From contig JAYMSP010001284.1 in the NCBI GenBank assembly GCA_036897095.1, positions 1-33,881 of the forward strand: a DNA stretch of 33,881 nucleotides, in the 5' to 3' direction. Positions within the stretch are counted from its first letter, which is position 1. The number at the start of each line of letters is the position of its first letter. The position numbers were made by a program, and so were the translations under genes. This document shows positions 1 through 10,639 of this stretch, piece after piece. The notes below the pieces were generated by a model. That model saw only the letters and a list, made by a program, of their open reading frames with translations, searched no databases and was not told where the DNA came from. The DNA is from Plantago elongata (Eukaryota > Streptophyta > Magnoliopsida > Lamiales > Plantaginaceae).

Positions 1-89
1 TGATTACGGGTTTAGCTCCTAAACTAAACACCACAACAATTATAATTAGTAGCTAACTGCTATTGCGGATCAATAGCCTGACTATAGGT

Positions 90-205
90 GTGCTGAGTGA
101 CCACTGGTTATTTATACAAACATTTCAATTCCATTCTAAATACGATTTCACCAAAATTCATCCAAATATTCATTTAAATTCTATACCAATCAGTCCTCCG
201 AAATA
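90..205 (+). repeat. Possible copy of ~110-bp dispersed repeat
   Basis: The 3' part (tttaaattctataccaatca followed by gtcc) resembles the ends of the repeats at 10538-10638 and 28250-28375. The 5' part is more diverged. It runs directly into the direct repeat at 200. No coding content is seen in 1-1292 apart from these repeats and AT-rich filler. Confidence 0.4.
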
Positions 206-380
206 TATCCAGTCAAAGCGGTTAAAACCTTATATAATCATTAGAAAATTAGTTACAAATCAATTTGTTTTAAAATTTAAAATAAAAAGGATATCCAACG
301 GTTTGGATTAATTGTTAAGGATTTTACCACAAGTAAGAGTTCTAGAAGTCAAGGACGTGTGTGATATAGTTGAAATTTAA
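200..380 (+). repeat. Direct repeat, copy 1
   Basis: This stretch is closely matched by 1064-1238 in the same orientation, about 864 bp downstream. Shared landmarks in order are attagaaaattagttacaaa, ggatatccaac, tttggattaattgttaagga and caagtaagagttctag. Copies differ by scattered substitutions and small indels. There is no coding potential. It is either a locally duplicated promoter-proximal segment or two copies of an unnamed dispersed repeat. Confidence 0.85.
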
Positions 381-1063
381 ATTGATTTTGCATAGTTTTC
401 AGATATAGTCTTTCAATTGAATGCCTACTGTTTCAATATAAATTTTAAAAAATGAGCGATAAGAAGTAAATTTTATAAATGTGTGATATTAAATGTATAA
501 ATATTTTAAAATAGGCTTTTTCAGTTAATTTCAAATGATCGTCTTCTAATGTTATAAGTGTAGAAAGTAATTGAATTTTATAGAATATACTAAAATACAA
601 AAATTATTAAACAATACTTTTTAAGGAGAAACTAGTATAACAAAACCTACAAATGAATATATATTAATAATTAACTTTTGATTTATTTGGGTTACTATTG
701 CAATTTTTATGTTAATATTAATATTAGAGTTCTCAATTTCGTTATGGTCAAATGTCAAAGTAAAAATGATAAAATCAAAGAAAATCTGCATAGTATATTT
801 CACATATCCGGTAAAGTGTTACAAATAAATAAAATTGATTTGGTAATATGATTTTCAATTTCGCATTATTACCATTCTTAATTTAATTAAATAAGTTAGT
901 AACAAAATTTTTAATAGCTTATAATTGTTTGTTTATTGAAAAAGTATATCCAAGTGTGTAGACCCTTGGAGTAGACTTCCTTCAGATCCATCAAACTAAC
1001 CTACCTAAAATAGTAAATGTGGTGAGAAAGTCACCTGAAATTTTGAAGAACAAAATCTCTAAA

Positions 1064-1238
1064 GAATATATCTAGTCAAGGCAAAAATTATATAACCATT
1101 AGAAAATTAGTTACAAAACAATTTATTTTAAAATTTAAAATAATAGGATATCCAACTGTTTGGATTAATTGTTAAGGATTAAGCTACAAGTAAGAGTTCT
1201 AGCAGTCAAAGAAGTGCGTGGTATACTGATATTTATTT
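1064..1238 (+). repeat. Direct repeat, copy 2 (upstream of coiled-coil gene)
   Basis: Second copy of the 200-380 segment. It ends about 55 bp before the ATG at 1293, so it probably overlaps the promoter or 5'UTR of the downstream gene. The stretch 381-1063 between the copies is AT-rich and shows nothing I can name. Confidence 0.85.
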
Positions 1239-1292
1239 AACAAATCCATCGATCAAATTGGTTCTGATCTTAGATTTATACTGCAAAACAAA

Positions 1293-3716
1293 ATGATCCG
1301 TGTCGATGTCCTCGTTGTCGGAGTTTCTATCATTCACTGGATTTTCATCACCATTGTTTCCTTCATTCCACCAGAATACTCGACCAATGTTGCCTTGCAA
1401 TGTCCCGTAGGAGGGTTAATATATTTTTTGCATCTTTGGCTTATAGACTATCTTGATGATCAGGTACGCCATCGATCCATTGAGTATCTATCATACATGC
1501 TATTATATACGTCTGAATTTGAATCGGTTTCTTATAATTTTCCATCTTTGGGTTGGTTTTTCCATATGATTCATTGTATATATATGCTCTTTGGAACATT
1601 GATTTTCTAGTTTTTCCAATCTGATAAGTTGCATATGTTATTATTTTGCAGGAGGTAGGTCTTGAATTGGTTTGTTGGATGAAACTGGCGATTATACCAG
1701 TTATAATTCCCCTTGCACCAATGTTTCTAGGCTCTTTGCGCTTTCATCAAGGATCATGTAATTTCAACGATTACTACTTCCTCAACAAAATACGGGATAC
1801 GTCATTATTCTGGTGGATCGCATTCGTAGTATTCTCGCACTGCATTTTCAAGCTGCTGCAACAACATTTGAAGGTATATTAACCATAGTATTAACAACAA
1901 ACACGCTTTTTTTTTTTAAGGTATAAGAGGAGTATTTCATTCTTTATTAGGAACTAGCAATACACAAAGTTATTGTTCATTTTATATGTCCAGAATTCTC
2001 TTGTACTTAGTTTTTTTATAACTAAGGATAAGAGAAAAGAGATCTCCCTTTGATAGATTTTATGTATCCGTAACATATTTACGTTCCCATGGTGTTTTTT
2101 TTATTGAGTAACAGACTATGAGTAAGTAAGACAAAAATAAAAGTTGACAGCAAGTATTTCAAAATGATTACTAGAATTCTCTTTATTGCTGAAAACGATT
2201 ACTTTCTTTCGTACTTAAAAAAAAAGAAAAACTTTTATATTTTATGCTCCCTTCCCTTTCATTCAAAATCAGTTGTCTCATTTGGACTTTCACCGGTCGA
2301 TAAAGTTAAACGATGTTCCTGTATTTTTCTATTTGAAACATTCAATGAGCTGATGTTCATTTTTTATTTACGTGGGGGAAGGAGAAGGAACAAGAGGGCA
2401 AGAATGCAGAGGGGGTCAGAGTAACGGAGGCAAAGTCAGCATTAAATCAAGATGATGTAAACTTTACGAGCTCTGTTTGTAAAGGATGGCAGATAATATA
2501 TAACAGGGCGACGTCAGTATTTGCAAACCAAAAGCATAAGTTGAAGGGAGAACTCACAAAACAAGAACTTGAATGCAACAAGTTGAAGGAAGAAGTCAAT
2601 AAGTTGAAGGAAGAACTCGCAAAACAAGAACTTGAAGAACTCACAAAACGAGAACTTGAACGAGAATTATTGAAACAAGAAACTAAATTTAATGAGTTGC
2701 TGAAAGAATTTGCGATACAAAAAGGTGAAGTTGACATGTTGAGGGAGAAGTTTGCAAAAACAGAAGCCGAATTCAACGAGTTGCTCGAAGAATTTGTGAA
2801 TTCGTGCATTCAAGAAGCTGAAGTTAACATGTTGAAGGAGGAATTGGCAAAAAGAGAATCCGAAATCAACGAGTTGTTGTTGGAGGAGAAAATGGCAAAA
2901 AAAGAAGTTGAATTTAACGAGTTTCTGGAAAGTGACAGGTTGAAGGAGGAATTGGCTGAAAAAGAAGCGGAGTTTAACGAGTTGTTGGAAGAATTTGTGA
3001 ATTCGTGCATTCAAGAAGTTGAATTCAACAAGTTAAAGAAGGAATTTGCAAAACAAGAAGCTGATTTTAGTGAGTTGCTGAAAGAAAAAATCGAGTTGCT
3101 GAAAGAATTCGTGATACAAGTAGCCGAAGGCGACAAGTTGGAGGAGGAATTTGCAAAACAAGAAGTTGAATTTAGCAAGTTGCTGGAAGGATTCGTGATA
3201 CAAGAAGCTGAAGTCGATAAGTTGAAAAATGAATTCACGATACAAGAAGCTGAATGTACCAAGTTGAAGGAAGAAAATAAGAAACTCAAGAATGAATTCA
3301 CGAAACAAGAAGCTGAATGTACAAAGTTAGAGGAGGAATTTGCAAAACAAGAAGTTGAATTCAGCGAGTTGCTGGAAGGAATCGTGATACAAGAAGCTGA
3401 AGTCGATAAGTTGAAGAATGAATTCACGATACAAGAAGCTGAATGTACCAAGTTGAAGGAAGAAAATAAGAAACTCAAGAATGAATTCACGAAACAAGAA
3501 ACTGAATGTACCAAGTTGAAGGAAGAAAATAAGAAACTCCGACTAGAGGCAACTGCTACCAAGGTACAACATGAAGCACGACTTGATGGTTGTTTGCACA
3601 AGACATGCATGAAATGCATGGAAGAAAGAAGAAAGCTTTTGAGTGAGAGTAATGCTGCGATTGCGTCAATAGAAGGTTATCGCAACATTCTTCATGAATA
3701 TTTTTCTATTGAATAG
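1293..3716 (+). CDS. Predicted membrane-anchored repetitive coiled-coil protein, 3 exons
   Basis: Family not recognised. Proposed exons are 1293-1463, 1652-1873 and 2382-3716, all phase 0, giving 575 residues. Donors are CAG|GTACGC and AAG|GTATAT; acceptors are TTTTGCAG|GAG and a weaker GGGGAAG|GAG with a T-rich tract upstream. Exons 1-2 (residues 1-131) are hydrophobic, with likely membrane segments near 4-25, 39-54, 64-84 and 107-127. Exon 3 is Glu/Lys-rich coiled coil made of 14-residue units of the type KLKEEFAKQEAEFx, followed by a Cys cluster (C535, C540, C543) and a non-repetitive tail. The exon 3 frame is open from about 2348 but has no ATG until about 2734, well inside the repeats, so splicing to the upstream exons is the best explanation. 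If intron 2 is not removed, exon 2 reads two more codons to a stop, giving a 133-residue membrane protein. The coiled coil is well supported; the fusion to the membrane exons is inference. Confidence 0.6.
2790..3017 (+). repeat. Repeat with 3-residue insertion, 201-bp spacing
   Basis: The string gaatttgtgaattcgtgcat occurs at 2790 and again at 2991. Both copies encode EEFVNSCIQE, which differs from the usual 14-residue unit by a three-residue NSC insertion and would shift heptad phase at both places. The 201-bp spacing indicates an older internal duplication than the 189-bp one. Confidence 0.75.
3141..3518 (+). repeat. In-frame 189-bp tandem duplication in the coiled coil
   Basis: Two adjacent copies, 3141-3329 and 3330-3518, encode 63 residues each (385-447 and 448-510 of the proposed protein), differing at only three residues (K/E, F/I, A/T). 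Sixty-three residues is exactly nine heptads, so the duplication keeps coiled-coil register. Each unit is itself 14+14+14+7+14 residues. Confidence 0.9.
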
Positions 3717-5047
3717 ATCAAGTAGGTTTCAATTCATATGGATGATTTAGTGATTTTTTGCTTTTAGAATTTGTTTTGTTTTTACAAGGAGTTTCCAGTT
3801 TCTAGTCTAAATCTGATTGTTCATTAATTACTCTGGTCTGGTTGTTCATTAAGTACTCTGTTCTGGTGAAGTTATAAATGATATAATCGCTATCTACTGA
3901 TTCTAACTTCTCATACTTCAACTGTCTGCACATTTCGAAACCCGACTTTTGGTTTCCGGACACACAATTCTGAATTCTCAAAAGGCCGGCTTCAACTCTC
4001 TCGAAACCTGGTATTCGGTTCGAATACATCAGTTCATCACCTTGTTCTTATTTGCTGGCCAAATCGAAAATGATATAGGTTTGTACGTATCATCATACGT
4101 GTGTGGTTTTTTGGATGTCCTATGTACGCACAGGCAGATTAACTGGTTCTGCCCGATGCAACGCCTAGGATATTCCTCTGATTGTTTTCTATTTCCTTGT
4201 GTTTCCTATATTTTTCTGTTGTTTTTTTCTGGCAATTCTGCTGTATAGTGTTCTTGGAGAGTTGTGGTCTCAATTCTATTTCTCTCTTTTGATTTTGAGG
4301 GAAATTATGGAAAACAAATTTTCCAGAAAACTATTAAAAAATTGTCAGAACTTAGGTGTTTTTTCATATCTATGAGAGATTTGTCAGGGCTCGAGTTCTT
4401 GCATTTTGAAATTGGGAAGGAGATTTATTATCAGTATCTGTGTGTTTTCATTTTTGAGATTTTATTGGTCCTATTCAATGTGATTGTGAAGGATATTAAA
4501 CTGAAAGAGCTTAGTTTCTGATATTGTCCAGATGGAGACTGATGAGCATCTTGTCGAAAGAGGAGCTTATGTTCTGTTTAGGATTCTGGTTGATTATAGA
4601 ATGGAATTCATTCTACATCAGATACATTAGTGAGGCTGAATGCAACAATAATAAATCGACAACAGATACACATCAATAAAAGATGTGACATGAGAGAATT
4701 ATGTAAAACTCACTGAGCATGACACAGAAATCACCATAGAAGATAATATCAAACTCTTCAATGTGTATATAGATCTGAGACTTGAATATTTTCGTCCACA
4801 AAGTCTGCAACTTACCATATAGACCTGGTTTGTGGAAATGTTTTTCGAAACAAAGAACTTAAGATTACGAAGCTGCATATATATTATTACAATGCTGTGG
4901 AACAATGACTGCAGCCGAGTTGAGCAAGGTGAAATTTCAACTATTATAGAGTTCATAACAAACTGCATAAATTCATATAAACTTCTAGGTGTGAATGTGA
5001 TGACTAATTCATGGCACTGAGCTCGTTCGCCAGGTCAGTTACCTCCT
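3717..5047. other. Intergenic, between convergent genes
   Basis: Lies between the stop of the plus-strand coiled-coil gene and the stop of the minus-strand PEX11 gene, so it should hold both 3' ends. Short open frames (for example 3949-4248 and 4264-4521) lack codon bias, splice context or recognisable motifs. I see no RNA gene or named repeat. Confidence 0.5.
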
Positions 5048-6586
5048 TCATGGTGCCTTAGCCTTTGGTGGAGACGGAAGCAACTGTACAAATAAGAAAT
5101 TTGCTAATGAGTGTTCCCACAATTACCAATAAACCGCAAACAGTAAGGGGCATCCCCTTGGTATAAATTAAGAAAAGGTACACAGATGAAAGAAAAAGTA
5201 CTGACTGCTCTGCTTAATTGCACCATACATGTCATTCATCACATTTTACATGTGCCGTTTGGGGAAATCTACTGATGAATATAGTTCAATTGGTTTAGAA
5301 CGTGAGATCGAGTATACTGAAAGAAGATCCTTATTAATTTCAGAACATATAGCTTCAGGTTTTCTCGATCAACAATAACTTCATTGGGCAAGAGAGTGAA
5401 ATTAGGATAGAGAAGAATATACCTGGTAGCAGGAGATGAGAGAGCTCACGAATCCAAAGGCACCTGTAACACGTGGGGTGACTTTCTTGGGTGCTAGTTG
5501 AAGCAATCCAACAGCAACCACTATATCAATGGAAGATTTAACAAGGGCGAGTGATCTCTCATTAGCTCGTTGAGCCTTTGCTTTGTATTGTTCATCCTGG
5601 GGAGAAGCAAGTAAGCTAACTTGATGATACAAAGTATCAATTACAAGATTTTCTGCTCAATTACTACGGTAAAGTCCAATTACCTTGGATTTCTCCAACT
5701 TTTTCATGGATTTTGATAACCGTCCAATTTCCCCAACCTCAACCAGGGTGGTGCATACTGATGAACCCAACCAACAGAATAGAGAGATCCGGCCAAGCAG
5801 CTCTGTCCTTTCTTTGTTCTGAGATACAAATATTAAAACAAACAATAAGCTTACTTATTCATGCAAAATTCTTCATCCAAACTGGCAAAAATAAAACCAG
5901 TTCTCCAGATATACCTTGTATATGCCTGTCCTCCCCAGCCACACAATTTGATCCAGAAACAAGAAAGTGGATAAGAGAGCATTTTTCGACTGCAGTTATC
6001 AGCACAAACAGTGAGATGCGAGAAAAGATATCGAAGAAAAGTATGAAACAAGATGAGAAACATAATACCTTCCCCAGTAAAACCAATGTTAATGGAGTTC
6101 CTGGAGCAACTGGACTAATGAGACCATGTAGATCATTGATAAACTGTCAAAAGAAATGACATTTATTTGGTCAAATCGACATGTAAACGGAAGACTATCC
6201 CACACATAAAACGCATGATCATGTATGATGTATCCACTCCCATATACATAGTTTGATGGACCAAATAGGTAAAATTGTTCCCACTACAGTTAAAGAAATA
6301 GAAGTCTTCTTCTATCTCATTGTCAAAAGGGGACATGTCAAAACAATGATGTGAAGTTAATAGCAGGCGGAAAGAAAAAAATGTAGATGCAAACCTTGAA
6401 CAGCCGGAAAACTTTTCTGGCTAAACTTGTTGTTTTGTCCACGTTTTGTGCTGTGCCAGGCTCTCCGTTACTCACAAATTTGGAACCATACTGTATCGCC
6501 CTGCATATCTTATCCCTTGCTTCAGCTTTGTTCAAGTAAAGAACAGCAAGAGCAAGCTCTGCCCTGGCAACATCTAATGTACTCAT
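5048..6586 (-). CDS. PEX11: Peroxisomal membrane protein 11 (PEX11, plant C/D/E type)
   Basis: PEX11 proteins sit in the peroxisomal membrane and drive its elongation before division. Six coding exons on the minus strand: 6395-6586, 6069-6143, 5915-5989, 5684-5818, 5423-5596 and 5048-5083. Each is bounded by GT/AG and phase 0; together they give 228 residues, close to the usual plant length of about 230-235. Family-typical stretches include LNKAEARDKICRAIQYGSKF, GTAQNVDKTTSLARKVFRLF, FINDLHGLISPV, NKERTELLGRISLFCWLGSS and VTPRVTGAFGFVSSLISCYQ. The last small exon supplies LLPSPPKAKAP. Plant PEX11C/D/E often end in a Lys-rich tail; this one carries two lysines but no clear KKxx signal. Two hydrophobic stretches lie in the C-terminal third. 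All exons are intact, so the gene looks functional. Assignment to C, D or E individually is not possible here. Confidence 0.95.
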
Positions 6587-7357
6587 GTTTTATCAAATGA
6601 ATCTGAAATTCACAAGGTAATATGATTCGCAGGTTAGACAATGTTCAGCAATTGTAACACAGCCCAAGTCATGTACGATGAAAAACCGAGCTCAATACAT
6701 ATAGCCTTTCCATTGACAGAATTTGCATGAAAAAGGAACAACTGCACATCATAAAATTACACTGAAAACACTTTGCAATGTAGTATTACAAAAGGATGCG
6801 GATTCGTGTAAATCTTCCACTTTACACGATAATCTTTTTCCCGCTCACCCACCAACCCAAAGACAAATAAGCAAAATCTAGTAAACATAATCCTAAAAAC
6901 TTTATCCCTCTTTCCAGCTACGGTTTCGTTCATATGATTAGCAAATTCAATCTAAACATACCAAAGCATCATCATAAGCTAGAAAGACCAACAACAAGCC
7001 GATAATCAATAACACGTACGTGACACAACGATGCAGCTATTACGAAACAAGAGCATATTTAGCATCAATTAAGCAGTATCATAATATCATCCATTACCAA
7101 GAAGATAAATTTCTAGATAACACATGATTTATATCGAAAGGTCAACGTCTCAATTTTTCACTTGAATATTACAGTTAAACCCACATCAAAAAAAAAAAAA
7201 AACCCAAAATTTTTAACAAACTAAGAAGTAACGAGCTAGCTACAACCTAGAAATCAGAAAATCACACGAAGAGAAGAAAATAATAGTACAGAAAAGTATG
7301 TAAGGTAAAAGAGCTGAATCGAATGAAAAGTAATAAAGGGATTTAAGTAAACGAACC
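6587..7357 (-). other. PEX11 5' leader with intron
   Basis: Upstream of the ATG at 6586 a good acceptor (GAATTTCAG) ends at 6603, and a plausible donor (ATCAG|GTTCGT) sits at 7356/7357. This implies a ~750-bp intron in the 5'UTR, with the first non-coding exon beginning somewhere near 7360-7460. The interval is AT-rich, holds an A13 run at about 7190 and shows no other gene. Transcript data would fix the ends. Confidence 0.55.
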
Positions 7358-7457
7358 TGATGAATAAGATGAGTTAAATTTGGGAGAAGAAGAGGATCAA
7401 GAATTTAGCTGAGTGCAAGAAGAAGATGATGGAGATGGAGGTTGGTTATAGTACCGA

Positions 7458-9070
7458 GTGTCGTGCCGATCCCTTTTGTCTTGAAATTCACAATTTAGCA
7501 ATATCTTTATGATCAACTCGACAGGGTCCGAATCACCCCATAATTAATATACAATATTACGATAATTTTATAATATAAAATTTCAAACTTTTATCGAATT
7601 AATATTATATATTTATTTATAATAATTATGTTCAATAAATAAATTCACACTTTTATTAATTGAATTCTTTTAATATGAGATGTTGATTTTGTATTTTTCA
7701 AGAGAATATACTTACTGCAATGAAAAAAAAAGAATATATGTCATAAATTCTAATGTCGGAATCAATTATTCGTATAGTCATAAGTTTATGATAAAATTGA
7801 AAGTCATAAGTGGTCTAGTGGTAGTAAGTTGATATTGTATGTATGAGATAAATATGTCGAACTCCTTTATCATTGGAGTTATAAGGTGTAATATAGTCAA
7901 AACATATAGTTATAAGTTGGTTGAGTCGTAAAGAGCTATAAGGTGATACTGATAATATAATTAACTTATTGAAAATATAATAAAATTATATAAAATAATT
8001 AACATAATGTATAGGTTGCTAAGTAGAGGGAAAATAATGGCGAGAAAATTATTTTTTATACTAGTTAGGTCCTTGCTTCTCTAATGATTCAATATCTTCC
8101 TAATGAATCATATGTTCACTTACTTTAGAGATTAATTGGGATAAAATTTGAGTGGACTATTTCAATTGAAATTAAATTTTTTTAAGTATAAAATATTCGA
8201 TTTGAGTAGGAAAATGACAGTTTCAACGGTGGTGTGGCAAACGAGGCCTAAAGATTTTATTCCCATGATTAAGGGAAATTTTAAATAAAAAGTCCAATTT
8301 GGTGTTCTGTTGTCATGATCATGACCTGCGTACTCCGAATATGATTTGGAAATTGGAATTTGGAAGTGCATGTAACATGCATGGTAGCCATCACCCAATG
8401 CTGAGGAAGTTGACAAATAAATAAACAAATCCAACAATTACACAAAGTAACAAGATTGCTTAAGTGGTCTAATTGTACACAACATCACCCTATCCCTGGT
8501 GTTCACAAGATTATGAAAATCCACTTTAAAGTGCATTTTGCGCCTGAAAACATCTGACATGGTGTACAAACCACTCGTTTCAATTAAGGCAATTTACCTG
8601 AAATTCTATCTCAAACACTTCCGTATATCTTGCAAACTCATGATTTAGACAAAAGTGGTAGAAAGGCATGGCTCTTAACTTAAGGTCAGGAGTTTGGACC
8701 AAGCAGAGCCAACATTGATTGACATGAGTATTCGTCTACTCATTTCATACATTAATCATTATAATCATTATATTAAATATATTTATTTATTTTTTTAAAT
8801 GACAAAGATGACTCGAACCCCTTAATAAAATATTCATAAATCATAATGATCAACAACCAACCATTGATCACATCCTAATAGTTCAAAGTTAACAATACAT
8901 AATCCATCAAGATTCAAGATACATACATAAAAACTACAGGATTCCTAGACCAGATTCTGCACATTGTTGGATTAGGTGATGCAAAAGAGGAGACTACTCG
9001 CACGACTACTATGTACATAAGCTGTGAAGCAAAACAAAAGGATGTCATCAAACCAAAACACAAGGACACT
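7458..9070. other. Intergenic, PEX11 promoter side
   Basis: AT-rich DNA without a supported gene. It holds a possible tRNA-like SINE remnant near 7811-7890 (A-box-like tggtctagtggta, B-box-like gtcgaactcc), a second possible one near 8650-8700, a dispersed repeat at 8120-8236, and a degraded tRNA-like fragment near 8805-8822 (gatgactcgaacccc). Confidence 0.45.
8120..8236 (-). repeat. Dispersed ~110-bp repeat, reverse copy
   Basis: Read on the minus strand, this carries aatattttat, tttcaattgaaat and agtccactcaaattttatc in the same order as the plus-strand copy at 10538-10638. It is one of four candidate members in the window. No TIR or target duplication was identified. Confidence 0.65.
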
Positions 9071-9611
9071 TCAGATCTTATGCTCCCTGATCAATCGGAG
9101 CATTGCACCACAGCGAGCAACATCAGCAATGATGAAGGTCTCAGTAAGCGATGAGCTTTCAAGAATATGTAGCTCCATGGCAATTGAATCTTGAACAGTC
9201 ATTTCAGGAAATGCACTCAAAGCCTCTTTTACCTTTGCACATTTCTCCTCAAGTAAGACTTCAGGGGATGTCAGCTTCGAGCTTATGTCCAATTAGAATT
9301 TTCCTGTACTCTCCCAATATCTTCTCTATAAGCTCGACGAATGGCTTCGCAATAATGTCAGCTATTTCGCCTTCCTCCAACTTCTGCCTTTTGGATGCAC
9401 ATTCCAGTTCCGGATTTGTTTTTGAACTGCCGACACTGCTAGCTACGTTGTCGTGGGACTCATCCTCGTCATCGGACTCGTCAAGTATTTGAGTCCCAAA
9501 CTCCCTCAGATTGATCTCAGTAGCCATCATACTAAAGCACATCAGCATATTCATTGTCATGTTAGTACACTGTAGTAACATCAACACCAATTGCTTTTGT
9601 TGGAAATCCAT
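9071..9611 (-). pseudogene. Unknown small acidic protein gene, apparently frameshifted
   Basis: Not recognised. The exon begins just after a strong acceptor (GTTATTGCAG|A, ending 9613) with ATG at 9611. It reads an acidic region (DESDDEDESHD), a basic patch with LEEGEIADI (SKRQKLEEGEIADI), and a helical segment PFVELIEKILGEYRKIL, before stopping near 9261. A second frame, open from about 9292 to the stop at 9071, continues with a helical protein (VLLEEKCAKVKEALSAFPEM through ARCGAMLRLIREHKI) but has no ATG at its start and a stop just upstream. Both halves look coding, so a single-base shift near 9293-9300 is the simplest reading. It may be a true pseudogene, an assembly error, or a gene genuinely ending at 9261. 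An upstream non-coding exon is likely and could lie near 10690-10790, across the minisatellite. Confidence 0.5.
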
Positions 9612-9702
9612 TCTGCAATAACAAACTGAATTACTGAACACTTTCGAATACTTTTCCCCAATTCTATGTTGAAAAGTGTACAAAACAGCAAGATCGTGAA
9701 AA

Positions 9703-10335
9703 AGATTTTTCCAAACAATAGCAAAATCATATTGCAGTTAGTATAAAGAAGGGGAGTATGATCTAAACTAATGTACATATATAAGAGCAAGCTCGTAGAC
9801 TTGACTTTTCTAAACAATAGCAAAATCATATCACAGTTATTCAGTTAGTATAAAGAAGGGGGATATGATCTAAACGAATACTATATATATAATAGCAAAC
9901 TCGTAAAAAAGACTTTATAACCTTAACGAATACTACATATAAAATATCATTCTCGTAAAAAAAAGAATTAATTTTTCTAAACAATAGCAAAATCATATCA
10001 TAGTTAGTGTAAAGAAGGGGAGTATGATCTAAACAAATGCTACATGTATAATAACAAGCTCGTAAAATAGCAATCTCGTAAAAAAGAATCGATTTTTCTA
10101 AACAATAGAAAAATCATATCGCAAATAGTATAAAGAAGGTGAGTATGATCTTAACGAATACTACATGTATAATAGCAAGCTCATAAAAAGACTTGATGAT
10201 CTTAACGAATACTACATATAAAATAACAATCTCGTAAAAAAGACTCGATTTTTCTAAACGATAGCAAAATTATATCGCAGTCTGCATAAAGAAGGGGAGT
10301 ATGATCTAAACGAATACTACATGTAAAAGAGCAAG
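9703..10335. repeat. Minisatellite array, five copies, irregular period
   Basis: The core taaacaatagcaaaatcata, followed by gttagtataaagaagggg and tatgatctaaacgaatact, recurs starting near 9710, 9810, 9975, 10096 and 10249. Spacings alternate between about 100-120 and 154-165 bp, because some units carry an extra sub-unit (cttaacgaatactacatata and ctcgtaaaaaagact). It lies directly upstream of the exon at 9071-9611 and is probably intronic. Confidence 0.9.
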
Positions 10336-10537
10336 TTGAAATCTCACATTAATAAAATCTCAACTTTTAGAAGAATTTAGCCGTATAAACCGACAATCTT
10401 TGGCAATCCCTCATTAGCATATCAACATTTCAAGTAAAAGCATCATAAATGGAGCAATACAAGTATTGAACAGATGCATAAATTCAGACACAGTCAAGTA
10501 TCCTTAAAATTATCAAGATGTAGGTAATATCTGTCAT

Positions 10538-10638
10538 ACCGCTGGAGTGGCTATTTTCCCATTTAAAATAAATATTTTATAAAAGAAATACAATTTTAAT
10601 TGAAAAAGTCCACTCAAATTTTATCTCAATCAGTCCTT
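10538..10638 (+). repeat. Dispersed ~110-bp repeat, forward copy
   Basis: Starts with taccgctggagtggctat and runs through aaaataaatattttat and attttaattgaaaaagtcca to caatcagtccttag. A clear second copy is at 28250-28375 and a reverse copy at 8120-8236. Confidence 0.75.
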
Positions 10639-10639
10639 A

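Noticed and set aside
3011..3619. 202-residue open frame on the minus strand, plus shorter ones at 2447-3308
   Set aside because: Antisense shadow of the Glu/Lys-rich coiled-coil repeats; it has Ser/Phe/Asn-rich low-complexity content forced by the plus-strand codons.
3949..4248. 99-residue open frame between convergent genes
   Set aside because: Starts with a non-ATG codon and shows no coding signature.
5713..6159. 148-residue plus-strand open frame
   Set aside because: Runs across PEX11 exons and introns in antisense; no motif of its own.
9151..9492. 113-residue plus-strand open frame
   Set aside because: Antisense to the acidic unknown gene; Ser-rich by reverse complement of its codons.
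9703..10335. CRISPR-like repeat array
   Set aside because: Units are long, diverged and have no spacers; this is a plant minisatellite.
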